Assembly: GCA_021845985.1 (NCBI GenBank)
Contig: JAJZES010000006.1
Location: forward strand, 62,001-126,000
Source of the DNA: Pseudomonadota bacterium
GTDB lineage: Bacteria; Pseudomonadota; Alphaproteobacteria; Acetobacterales; Acetobacteraceae
Direction of reading: 5' to 3'
Length of the DNA stretch: 64,000 nt
The notes beneath the pieces were generated by a model. That model was not told the DNA's origin and searched no databases. It worked only from the letters and a program-made list of their open reading frames with translations. Of the stretch, positions 42,001-48,415 are shown in pieces. The stretch's first letter is position 1. Every line of letters begins with the position of its first letter. Position numbers and translations under genes: made by a program.

Positions 42001-42167
42001 GCAAGCGGCGGCGGCATCAGCACATGCGAGATGCCGAGCCGCGCCGCCCGGTCGAGTGCCGCGTGCAGCCGCGCCGGCGGTCCCAGATCGGCGGCGCCGA
42101 GCTGCAGAATCCGCGGCGCCTCCGCCGCCTCCGCCGGCGTCATCATCACGCCTGCCGTCATGTCCAT
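39054..42167 (-). CDS. glgE: Alpha-1,4-glucan:maltose-1-phosphate maltosyltransferase with ~370-residue N-terminal extension
   Basis: GlgE (GH13_3) polymerises maltose 1-phosphate into alpha-1,4-glucan. The C-terminal two thirds match the family: FASWYELFPRSMSDDPARHGTF, DVLYFPPIHPIG, the nucleophile in FRVDNPHTKPLPFWEW (Asp768) and the acid/base in FLAEAFTRPKMM (Glu797). The 29-residue spacing equals that of Streptomyces GlgE (Asp394/Glu423), so this protein carries about 374 extra N-terminal residues. The extension reads like a reduced GH13 barrel (ARGLCVLFDVMPDYVAAGG, WHKAGIAGFRLASLRMIP) without recognisable catalytic acids, and it ends in a Pro/Ala-rich linker. ATG 42167 or 42161 may be the start. 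It heads the trehalose/glucan operon. Confidence 0.93.
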   Translation of the reverse strand: MDMTAGVMMTPAEAAEAPRILQLGAADLGPPARLHAALDRAARLGISHVLMPPPLAGDLRFCIADDGRAHPALGAGDDAAALVAQIARDARARGLCVLFDVMPDYVAAGGQIALSRPDVFRPPDPARALDPRSYAAEGDIAAARFDDAAPAVVAWFAERMRVWHKAGIAGFRLASLRMIPAAVLRALRSSLPQDCLLLGWTCGLSPERQSALAGCGLDFVFCSLPEWDFRQEWLWTEAARLRAIAPLIAPAATAERPGAIAADPLLRPLAAQRAARFAAAFGDGWMVPAWFADAALPPAPPLPPAPPPLLLSPPGAAVVAFLRARPGAETATLLLANAALDRPARPRLGTLPGGWETDTLPTSLDPGAVVTLTLRATPPITLARPALPRSAAAAARAARIAIEAVSPSVDGGRFAAKRIAGETVRVRADVLCDGHDQLAVMLLWRSADAAAWQQAPMRSLGNDRWEGSFALPRVGRWLFTIEAWRDSFASYCDELAKKHAAGIDLRLELIEGSALLAAAAPRVPELRPVLARLDAAAADAGQQVAILLAAETAVLMRRADQRPFAVRLTPPCPLDADRPIAGFASWYELFPRSMSDDPARHGTFRDVIRHLPRVREMGFDVLYFPPIHPIGSSFRKGRNNSLAPAADDPGSPYAIGSAAGGHQAIHPQLGTLAEFHALRDAATAHGLELALDFAIQCAPDHPWLTEHPDWFDWRPDGSLRYAENPPKKYQDIVNVHFYATGAVPELWIALCEVVLYWAAQGIRIFRVDNPHTKPLPFWEWLIAEVRAACPDAIFLAEAFTRPKMMQRLGKVGFAQSYTYFTWRHTKAELTAYLEEISAPPVSDLMRPNFFVNTPDINPVFLQTSGRAGFLIRAALAALLAPLWGVYCGFELCESAALPGREEYADSEKYQIRAWDWQRPGNIVGDIAALNRIRRRNPALQRQSGLHFLTNTNDHVLTFEKANDDRSNVVLAAISLDPFATQTADIELPLWRWGLPDTATLLAEDLLSPATEPWPGKWRRVTLTPEAPCRIWRLHPAF

Positions 42168-42199
42168 CGCGTTGCGTTCGCCCCCGTCATGGTCTGTTC

Positions 42200-42224
42200 A
42201 AAGCGCGGCGGCGGCGCTGGTTCC
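42200..42224 (-). promoter_or_regulatory. Candidate EcfG-type promoter for the glgE-otsA operon
   Basis: On the minus strand GGAAC (42224-42220) is followed after 16 bases by CTTT (42203-42200). The alphaproteobacterial EcfG consensus is GGAAC-N16/17-CGTT, so the -35 is perfect and the -10 has one mismatch. The implied transcription start leaves a leader of about 25-30 bases before the glgE start codon. The operon sits beside the phyR-ecfG-nepR locus, which makes stress control plausible. Confidence 0.45.
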
Positions 42225-42284
42225 CCGGCCGGCAGCACCCGCGGGCGCAACCGGCGCGCGGCCGCGACTTTGGGGCGGACAGGG

Positions 42285-42467
42285 TCAGATATGCAGGATG
42301 TTCGGCAGATAGCCGGCGTGGATCAGCAACGACAGCACAAACAGCACCAGGAACACGCCGAACAACAGCCGCGCGATGCCCGCCGCGGCGGAGGCCAGTC
42401 CGCCAAAGCCGAGGATCGCCGCCACCACCGCCACGACGAGGAAAATGATCGTCCAGTTCAACAGCAT
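42285..42467 (-). CDS. DUF1328 small membrane protein
   Basis: The 60-residue product has two membrane helices: [25 protein letters not shown], then [18 protein letters not shown]. The GFGG(L/I)A..A...A..LF pattern is that of DUF1328 (YtjA). These proteins are widespread in Proteobacteria, often stress-induced, and of unknown role. AGGAG lies 7 bases before the start. It is between phyR and glgE on the same strand. A candidate EcfG promoter lies upstream. Confidence 0.88.
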   Translation of the reverse strand: MLLNWTIIFLVVAVVAAILGFGGLASAAAGIARLLFGVFLVLFVLSLLIHAGYLPNILHI

Positions 42468-42523
42468 TGCCGCTCTCCTGAACCGTGCCGGCGGCGCAAC
42501 AGCGGGCGTCCCGGCGCGGCGGC

Positions 42524-42548
42524 AACGCGCCGCCGCCGCGTCGGTTGC
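42524..42548 (-). promoter_or_regulatory. Weak candidate EcfG-type promoter before the DUF1328 gene
   Basis: On the minus strand GCAAC (42548-42544), 16 bases, then CGTT (42527-42524). It matches GGAAC-N16-CGTT with one -35 mismatch and has the same spacing as the site upstream of glgE. The two elements are also part of an inverted repeat (CGGCAAC...GTTGCCG) just after the phyR stop, so this may instead be a terminator stem. Confidence 0.25.
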
Positions 42549-42552
42549 CGGC

Positions 42553-43293
42553 TCAGCCGAGCCGCAATCCGCCGGTCACCGCCTGATAGGTGGCGATTGC
42601 CAGCGTCACCGGCTCGAACGGCTTGGTGATCACGAAGGCCGGCTCGCTCGATGTGCCGGTCAGCAGCCGCTCGGGATAGGCGGTGACGAAGATCACCGGC
42701 GCGCGATGGTGCAGCATGATGCGCGCGACCGCCTTGGTGCCGTCACCGCCGATGCCGAGATTGATGTCGGCGAGAATGAGGCCCGGCCGGGTCCGCGTGG
42801 CGATCTCCACCGCCTCGCTTTCGCTCGCCGCCACGCCGACGACGCGATGGCCGCAGCCGCGCACCAGTTCCTCGATGTCCATGGCGATGATCGGCTCGTC
42901 CTCGATGATCAGGACATCGGTGGCGGCGGCGTTGCGCAGATGTTCGCGTGCCGCGGCGAGGCTCTGCGCCGCCTCCGGCACGCTGAGCGCGACGATCGGC
43001 GCCGCGTCCTCGACGCGGACTTCCTCCAGCGAGGTCAGCAGCAGCAATTGCCGCTGCTTGCCGCTGAGTTCCTGCGGCCCCGATTGCGGCGGCAGCATGC
43101 CGTTGAACCGCCGCGTCACCTGCGCGTAGAAGGCAAGGCGCACATCCTCCGGCGTCGTGCCACCGGCGAGCATGTCGCGCAGACTCTCGGCCACCAGATG
43201 GTCGCCGCTGCTCTGCAGGCCGGTCAGCGCACGGGCATAGCGCCGCGCATAGGGCAAGGCGCGCATCAGGTCTTCGCGACACAGGTCGCTCAT
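42553..43293 (-). CDS. phyR: Two-component response regulator PhyR (anti-anti-sigma factor)
   Basis: PhyR is the partner-switch of the alphaproteobacterial general stress response. When its receiver is phosphorylated, the N-terminal sigma-like domain binds NepR and frees EcfG. The 246-residue protein has that layout: an ECF-sigma-like helical region (residues ~1-120, ending with the sigma4-like [23 protein letters not shown]), then a receiver domain with [13 protein letters not shown], the phospho-acceptor aspartate in [10 protein letters not shown], and the FVTAYPE and ITKPF motifs. ATG 43293 follows AGGGGA. It is divergent from ecfG, the common arrangement. Confidence 0.94.
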   Translation of the reverse strand: MSDLCREDLMRALPYARRYARALTGLQSSGDHLVAESLRDMLAGGTTPEDVRLAFYAQVTRRFNGMLPPQSGPQELSGKQRQLLLLTSLEEVRVEDAAPIVALSVPEAAQSLAAAREHLRNAAATDVLIIEDEPIIAMDIEELVRGCGHRVVGVAASESEAVEIATRTRPGLILADINLGIGGDGTKAVARIMLHHRAPVIFVTAYPERLLTGTSSEPAFVITKPFEPVTLAIATYQAVTGGLRLG

Positions 43294-43355
43294 GACGGAT
43301 TTCCCCTTGCAGTCGGCGGCGCCGCATCGGACATCGCCGGCGCCGTGGTTGAGAT

Positions 43356-43901
43356 ATGCAGCAGGACATCGGACCCGACGGTTTGGACACCGACGACAGA
43401 CGCACAATTCTGCTGGCGTCGCTGCCGGATCTGCGCGCCTATGCGCGTTTCCTGACGCCGCAGCGCGCCGAGGCCGACGATCTGGTGCAGGAAGCGCTGG
43501 TACGGGCGCTGGCGGCGCTTGGGCAGTTCCGTCCGGGCACCAGCATGCGCGCCTGGCTGTTCGTCATCCTGCGCAACGCCTTCTATGAACAGGCACGGCG
43601 GCGGCGCAGCGAGCGCACGGCGTTGCAGTTCGCACCGCCGGGCGAAGTCTCCGGCGCGCCGGTGCAGGAGGCGCGCAGCGAACTCGCCGATCTCCAGCGC
43701 CGCTTGTTTACCCTGCCGCCGCTGCTGCGCGAGGCGCTGGTCCTGGTTGGCGCCCAGGGCATGCGCTACGAAGAAGCAGCGGAGATTTGCGGCGTGCCAG
43801 TCGGCACGATGAAGGCGCGCGTGTCGCGGGCACGGCGGCAGCTCGCCGGGGTCATGCAGCGCAGCATGCCGGGCGCGGCAGACAACGGCGACATTGGCTG
43901 A
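43356..43901 (+). CDS. EcfG-type extracytoplasmic-function sigma factor (first copy)
   Basis: The 181-residue protein has sigma region 2 (LPDLRAYARFLTPQRAEADDLVQEALVRAL..., with the GTSMRAWLFVILRNAFYEQARRRR -10-binding helix) and region 4 (LPPLLREALVLVGAQGMRYEEAAEICGVPVGTMKARVSRARRQL). This is the ECF15 (EcfG) type that drives the general stress regulon from GGAAC/CGTT promoters. It starts 62 bases from phyR on the opposite strand. It is one of two sigma genes here and lies farther from nepR. The pair are clearly diverged paralogues, so they may differ in promoter choice or in NepR affinity. Confidence 0.9.
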   Translation: MQQDIGPDGLDTDDRRTILLASLPDLRAYARFLTPQRAEADDLVQEALVRALAALGQFRPGTSMRAWLFVILRNAFYEQARRRRSERTALQFAPPGEVSGAPVQEARSELADLQRRLFTLPPLLREALVLVGAQGMRYEEAAEICGVPVGTMKARVSRARRQLAGVMQRSMPGAADNGDIG

Positions 43902-44112
43902 CCCCGCGGCCCGCGGCCTCCTGTGCCAAACCGATCCGCCAGTCGCGTGAGGTAATTCCTGCTTGACCATCGCGCCTGTGGTGAATCGCACCTTGGCAGT
44001 ACGCCTGCAACTCACGCTCGCCATGATCGCGCAGTCGTGAGCACGACGATGCAACTGACGCATGGCGCCGTTCATTGTCCCGCTGAGATCAGGCATGATC
44101 GGAGACGACCGC

Positions 44113-44676
44113 GTGAGCCAAACTATATTTCATGATCAGGTCATCGGCATTCTGCCGAAGCTGCGGGTGCAGGCGCTGGCGCTGACCCGCAACCGCGCCG
44201 CCGCCGAGGACCTGGTGCAGGACGCCGTCTGCAACGCGCTCTCGGCCCAGGACAGTTTCATTCCCGGCACCAACTTTGCCGCCTGGATGCACCGGATTTT
44301 GCGCAACCGCTTCATCTCCAACCTGCGCAAGCGCCGCGACACCACCGACATCGAGGATGTTCCCTCGTCCGTCTTCGCCACCGAGGCACCGCATGAAGAC
44401 CGTCTGGCGTTGAAGGAATTGTCGAGCGCGATGGGCCGCCTGCCGGCCGATCAGCGCGAGGCGCTGGTCATGGTGGTACTCAACGGACTGAGCTACGAGG
44501 CGCTCGCCGAGGCCACCGGCTGCGCCGTCGGCACCGCCAAAAGCCGCGTCTTCCGCGCCCGGCGACAGTTGGAGGCATGGCTGCTCGGCGAACCCGCGAC
44601 CGGCACGACGGCGCCGCGCGGCCGTGACGCAACCATTGCGGGAAAGGCTGGCATCCCAATGTCCGCCGGCGTATAG
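44113..44676 (+). CDS. ecfG: EcfG-type extracytoplasmic-function sigma factor (second copy)
   Basis: This 187-residue protein is closest to canonical EcfG. Region 2 reads LPKLRVQALALTRNRAAAEDLVQDAVCNAL with DSFIPGTNFAAWMHRILRNRFISNLRKRR, and region 4 reads LPADQREALVMVVLNGLSYEALAEATGCAVGTAKSRVFRARRQLEAWL. GTG 44113 is preferred because GGAG (44101-44104) lies 8 bases upstream; ATG 44095 is an in-frame alternative. It is separated from the first sigma gene by 211 noncoding bases in which I see no gene, and it precedes nepR by 72 bases, so it is the likely direct client of that anti-sigma factor. Confidence 0.92.
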   Translation: MSQTIFHDQVIGILPKLRVQALALTRNRAAAEDLVQDAVCNALSAQDSFIPGTNFAAWMHRILRNRFISNLRKRRDTTDIEDVPSSVFATEAPHEDRLALKELSSAMGRLPADQREALVMVVLNGLSYEALAEATGCAVGTAKSRVFRARRQLEAWLLGEPATGTTAPRGRDATIAGKAGIPMSAGV

Positions 44677-44748
44677 ATCGCGGCGGCGAGAGCGTCGATC
44701 TCCGCAGGGGCGGCGCTCGCCGTCCCCGTCATTCCGGGCCGGGTGAGC

Positions 44749-44949
44749 ATGAAGCACCTTGTGATGACGCGCCCCAATAACCCCTCGACCTCGACCTCAC
44801 CGCGTCTGCCTGGCGAGAGCGGGGGTGTGCCCGATACGGCGTTCGACCTCTGGCTACAGCGCAGCCTGCATCAGTTGTTCGATACCGTGGCGAAGGAGCC
44901 GATCCCCGAGGATCTGCTCCGTCTCATCGAGCAGGATCGCAGGAAATGA
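44749..44949 (+). CDS. nepR: Anti-sigma factor NepR
   Basis: NepR sequesters EcfG until phosphorylated PhyR titrates it. The 66-residue protein has a disordered N-terminus and the hallmark NepR helices FDLWLQRSLHQLFDTVAKEPIPEDLLRLIEQDR, which match the PF18557 signature. ATG 44749 is used; GTG 44743 or ATG 44764 would also work. Its position between the second ecfG and the sensor kinase completes a full signalling cassette (phyR, ecfG, nepR, kinase). A strong hairpin begins four bases after its stop. Confidence 0.93.
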   Translation: MKHLVMTRPNNPSTSTSPRLPGESGGVPDTAFDLWLQRSLHQLFDTVAKEPIPEDLLRLIEQDRRK

Positions 44950-44952
44950 GCC

Positions 44953-44997
44953 ATGCCGCCGGCACGGCAGAATGCCGGTGCCGGTGCCGTGCGGCAT
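44953..44997 (+). terminator. Long hairpin between nepR and the histidine kinase gene
   Basis: ATGCCGC-CGGCAC-GGCA on the 5' side pairs with TGCC, GTGCCG and GCGGCAT on the 3' side, giving about 17 pairs with two single-base bulges. No T-tract follows. It may act as a partial terminator or RNA-stability element that sets kinase expression below nepR. Confidence 0.45.
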
Positions 44998-45053
44998 AGC
45001 CACACCGACCCGCCGCGGCGGTTGAACCCGGCGGTGCGCCCCGCCCCCGGCGA

Positions 45054-46754
45054 ATGACCCGACCGGCGCTGAGGCTGCTGCTGGGCGTGCGCGGACGGGT
45101 GGCGCTGCTGCTGCTGTTCGCGGCGATTCCGCTGATGATGCTGGCCGTCGTCATCGTCTGGCAAAATTACCGCATGGTCGCCGACAAGGCGCTTGAACGG
45201 GTCGAGATCGCCCGCGCCGCCACCGAGGCACGCTATCAAACCATGTTGGATGGCGCCGGACGCGCCCTTGACGGCCTCGCCGCCGATCCGGCTATCGCCG
45301 ATGCCAGTGCCGCGGCGTGCGGCGCGGCGCTGGCCCGCGCCCATGCCCTGCTGTCGAGCCGCTTCCTGGCCATCGGCGTCTATGCCGCCGATGGTACGCC
45401 GCATTGCCGTTCCGGCGCCCTGCCCGATCCGGACTCCTGGTTCGCCGCGCTGCGGGCGCATGAACTGACGACGCGGCTCGGCGGGGAGGGCCAGATTCTG
45501 GTGGCACTGCCGCGCGCCGGGGCGGCGGGCGGGGCGGTCGCAGCGTCGCTGGCGCTGGCCACGCTGGTCGATGCGGGCAGCGGCGTGCAAACTTGGCTGG
45601 TCGATGTGGCGGGCAACGCGGTGCCGCTCGGCGGCGGCCGCGCGCCGCTGCCGGTTGCCGCGGTGCGCGCGGCCGATCCGGGGATCGGCACGCTGCTCAC
45701 CGTGGCGGCCGACGGGCGACCCTATGCTTTTGCTTCGGTGGTGTTGCCGGGCGGGGCACGCCTGCTGGTCACCCGCGACATCGGCGCCGAGATCGACGCG
45801 GCGCGCGGCGTGCTGTGGCGCCGTCTCGCCGGTCTGGTGCTGCTGCTCGGCGCCGGCCTCGCCGCGGTGGCGCTGGGGGCCAACGTGGCGCTGGTCCGGC
45901 CGATCAAGCGCCTGTCCGCCGCGGTTCAGAGCTGGCAGCCGGGCGTCGCGTTCGATCCCGGCCCGCCGGCCGGCATGCCGCTGGAGGTGCAGCAACTGGC
46001 GCGCTCGTTCGCGCAGGCGTTCGCCGCCCTGGCCGAGCGCGAGCACCAGCTCGGCCTCGCCGTCGAGCAGCAGAATCTGCTGATGCAGGAAATCCACCAC
46101 CGGGTGAAAAACAACCTGCAGATCATCGCCTCGCTGCTCAACCTGCAGGCGAGCCGCATCCGCCTGCCGGAAGCGCGGCGGGAGTTCGCCTCCGCCCGCG
46201 ACCGCATCCGCGCGCTGGCGACCCTGCACCGTCATCTGTACGTCCATGGCGACCTGCACACCATCAACATGCGCAGCTTCCTGCACGAGCTGTGCGACCA
46301 GTTGCTGGCGGCGCTGGGGGAGACGGCGGGCGGGCGCATCCATCTGGAGATCGAGGCGCCGGCGTTGCAGATCAGCTCCGACCAGGCGGTGCCGATGGCG
46401 CTCATCGTCACCGAGGCGGTCAGCAACGCCGCCAAATATGCCTTCCCCGATGGCCGCCACGGCCGCATCCATGTCACCCTCTCGACCGCAGGCGAGGAGG
46501 CACGGCTGGTGATCCAGGATGACGGCGTCGGCATTCCGGCGGGGCCGGCCGAGACCGACACCGGGATGCGCGACGGCATCGGCATCCACCTGATCCGCGG
46601 CTTCGCCCGCCAGCTCGGCGGCCGGCTCGATGTGACGCAGCACGACGGCACCTGCTACGACCTGCATTTGCGGCTGCGGCGCGACCGGGCCGAGGCACTG
46701 GCGCAGGAACCGCCCCTGTCAAACTCTGCCGGGTACGCTAAAGCATCATCCTGA
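45054..46754 (+). CDS. Membrane sensor histidine kinase, HisKA_2 type (putative PhyR kinase)
   Basis: The 566-residue protein has two membrane helices (about residues 15-38 and 260-283) flanking a periplasmic sensor region, followed by a HAMP-like linker (ANVALVRPIKRLSAAVQSW). The HisKA_2 dimerisation domain reads EIHHRVKNNLQIIASLLNLQASR, with His349 as the likely phospho-acceptor. The ATPase domain contains ALIVTEAVSNAAKYAFP (N box), DDGVGIPAG and GIGIHLIRGFARQLGG. HisKA_2/HWE kinases beside phyR-nepR-ecfG are the usual PhyR phosphodonors. Its stop overlaps the cydD start (TGATG), so it may be coupled to an unrelated exporter operon. Confidence 0.9.
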   Translation: MTRPALRLLLGVRGRVALLLLFAAIPLMMLAVVIVWQNYRMVADKALERVEIARAATEARYQTMLDGAGRALDGLAADPAIADASAAACGAALARAHALLSSRFLAIGVYAADGTPHCRSGALPDPDSWFAALRAHELTTRLGGEGQILVALPRAGAAGGAVAASLALATLVDAGSGVQTWLVDVAGNAVPLGGGRAPLPVAAVRAADPGIGTLLTVAADGRPYAFASVVLPGGARLLVTRDIGAEIDAARGVLWRRLAGLVLLLGAGLAAVALGANVALVRPIKRLSAAVQSWQPGVAFDPGPPAGMPLEVQQLARSFAQAFAALAEREHQLGLAVEQQNLLMQEIHHRVKNNLQIIASLLNLQASRIRLPEARREFASARDRIRALATLHRHLYVHGDLHTINMRSFLHELCDQLLAALGETAGGRIHLEIEAPALQISSDQAVPMALIVTEAVSNAAKYAFPDGRHGRIHVTLSTAGEEARLVIQDDGVGIPAGPAETDTGMRDGIGIHLIRGFARQLGGRLDVTQHDGTCYDLHLRLRRDRAEALAQEPPLSNSAGYAKASS

Positions 46755-48415
46755 TGGATGCGACGAAACAGGCGGCGCGCGACTGGCTGCGCCGGGAGGG
46801 GGTGCTCGGCCGGCGCGGCGCGCGGCCGATGCTGGCCCTTGGCCTCGCCGGCACGCTGGCCGGGATCCTGCAGGCGCTCTGCCTGGCCACCGGTCTGGCG
46901 GCGTTGCTGGCCGGGCGGCGCGTCGCCTGGAGCCTGCTGCTGGCGGTCGCGGTGCTGGCGGTGCTGCGCGCGGCGGGCGGGTTGCTGAGCGATCGGGCCG
47001 CCGCCGCCGCCGGGGCGGCGGCGCGACGGCGGCTGCGCGGCGACGCGCTGGCGCGGCTGCTTGGCGCCGGTCCCGCCCTCTTGCGCCGCCGCCACAGTGG
47101 CGACCTCGCCGCCATCGTCGTCGATCGGATCGAGGCGCTGGACGGGTATTTCGCCCGCTATCTGCCGGCCGCGACGCTGGCCCTGGCCGGGCCGCTGCTG
47201 GTGGTTATGGCGGTGGCGTGGCGCGATCCGATGGGCGCGCTGATCCTGGCGCTGTGTGCGCTGCTGGCGCCGCTCGCCATGGCATTGTCCGGTCTCGGCG
47301 CCGCCGCCGCGTCGCGCCGGCAATTCGCCGCGCTGAGCCATCTGCAGGTCCGCTTCCTCGACCGCGTGCGCGGAATCGCCACCATCGTCATGCACGGACG
47401 GATGGAGGACGAGGCGCGCGCCCTCGGCGCCGCCGCCGACGAACTGCGCCGCCGCACTCTGCGGGTGCTGCGCGTCGCCTTCCTCTCCTCGGCGGCGCTC
47501 GATCTCGCTGCGGCGCTGGCGCTGGTGCTGCTGGCGCTGCGTGCGCTCGGGCGCGGCATGGCGGCGCCGCTCGCCCTGTATGAATTGTTGCTCGTCGCTG
47601 AGCTGTTCGCCCCGCTGCGCGGTTTCGCCCTGGCCTATCAGGACCGGTTCGCGGCGCAGGGGGCGGCATCGGCGCTGGCCGGGCTGCCCGAACTGCCGGC
47701 GGTGGCGGTGCCGCTGCCGGTGCGCACGGTCGCCGCGCGCGGCGTCGCCGTGGCGTTCGATGAGGTGTGCTTCACTTATGACCCGGCGCGCGGCATGGCG
47801 CTTGACCGGCTGAGCTTCCGCGTGCCGGCGGGTGAGACATTGATCCTGGCCGGCCCCTCGGGTGCCGGCAAATCGACGGTGATGGAACTCCTGCTCGGCT
47901 TCGTCCGCCCCGATTCCGGGCGGGTGACGCTGAACGGCGCCGACATGACGACGCTGGTGCCGCAGGCGCTTGCCCGGCTCACCGCCTGGATCGGCCAGCG
48001 CCCGGTGCTGTTCGCCGGCAGCCTCGCCGACAATATCCGCTTCGCCCGCCCCGACGCGACCGAAGCCGAGGTGGCCGAGGCGGCCCGCGCCGCGCGGCTC
48101 GACGCCGTCGCCGCGCTGCTGCCCGACGGTCTGGCGACGCAGATCGGCGAAGGCGGGTTCGGCCTCTCCGGCGGTCAGGCGCAGCGCGTCGCCATCGCCC
48201 GCGCCTTTCTCAAGAACGCACCGTTGCTGCTGCTCGATGAGCCGACCGCGCATCTCGATCCGGCGACCGAGGCCGAGGTGCTGGACAGCCTGCGCCGGCT
48301 GACCATCGGGCGAACGGTCATTCTCGCCAGCCATTCTGCGGCGGCGCACGCTTTTGGCGGGCGGCGGCTCGACCTGCGGGAGGGGCGCGCCGTGCCGGTG
48401 CGCGGCGTCGCCTGA
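46754..48415 (+). CDS. cydD: Thiol reductant ABC exporter subunit CydD
   Basis: CydDC is a heterodimeric ABC exporter of cysteine/glutathione to the periplasm and is required for cytochrome bd assembly. This 553-residue half has six membrane helices (residues ~25-310) and an ATPase domain with Walker A GPSGAGKSTVMELL, signature LSGGQAQRVAIARAF and Walker B LLLLDEPTAHLD. The N-terminal half matches CydD (AAAGAAARRRLRGDALARLLGAGPALLRRRHSGDLA). It overlaps both the kinase upstream and cydC downstream by one base. No cydAB genes are in the window. Confidence 0.92.
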   Translation: MDATKQAARDWLRREGVLGRRGARPMLALGLAGTLAGILQALCLATGLAALLAGRRVAWSLLLAVAVLAVLRAAGGLLSDRAAAAAGAAARRRLRGDALARLLGAGPALLRRRHSGDLAAIVVDRIEALDGYFARYLPAATLALAGPLLVVMAVAWRDPMGALILALCALLAPLAMALSGLGAAAASRRQFAALSHLQVRFLDRVRGIATIVMHGRMEDEARALGAAADELRRRTLRVLRVAFLSSAALDLAAALALVLLALRALGRGMAAPLALYELLLVAELFAPLRGFALAYQDRFAAQGAASALAGLPELPAVAVPLPVRTVAARGVAVAFDEVCFTYDPARGMALDRLSFRVPAGETLILAGPSGAGKSTVMELLLGFVRPDSGRVTLNGADMTTLVPQALARLTAWIGQRPVLFAGSLADNIRFARPDATEAEVAEAARAARLDAVAALLPDGLATQIGEGGFGLSGGQAQRVAIARAFLKNAPLLLLDEPTAHLDPATEAEVLDSLRRLTIGRTVILASHSAAAHAFGGRRLDLREGRAVPVRGVA

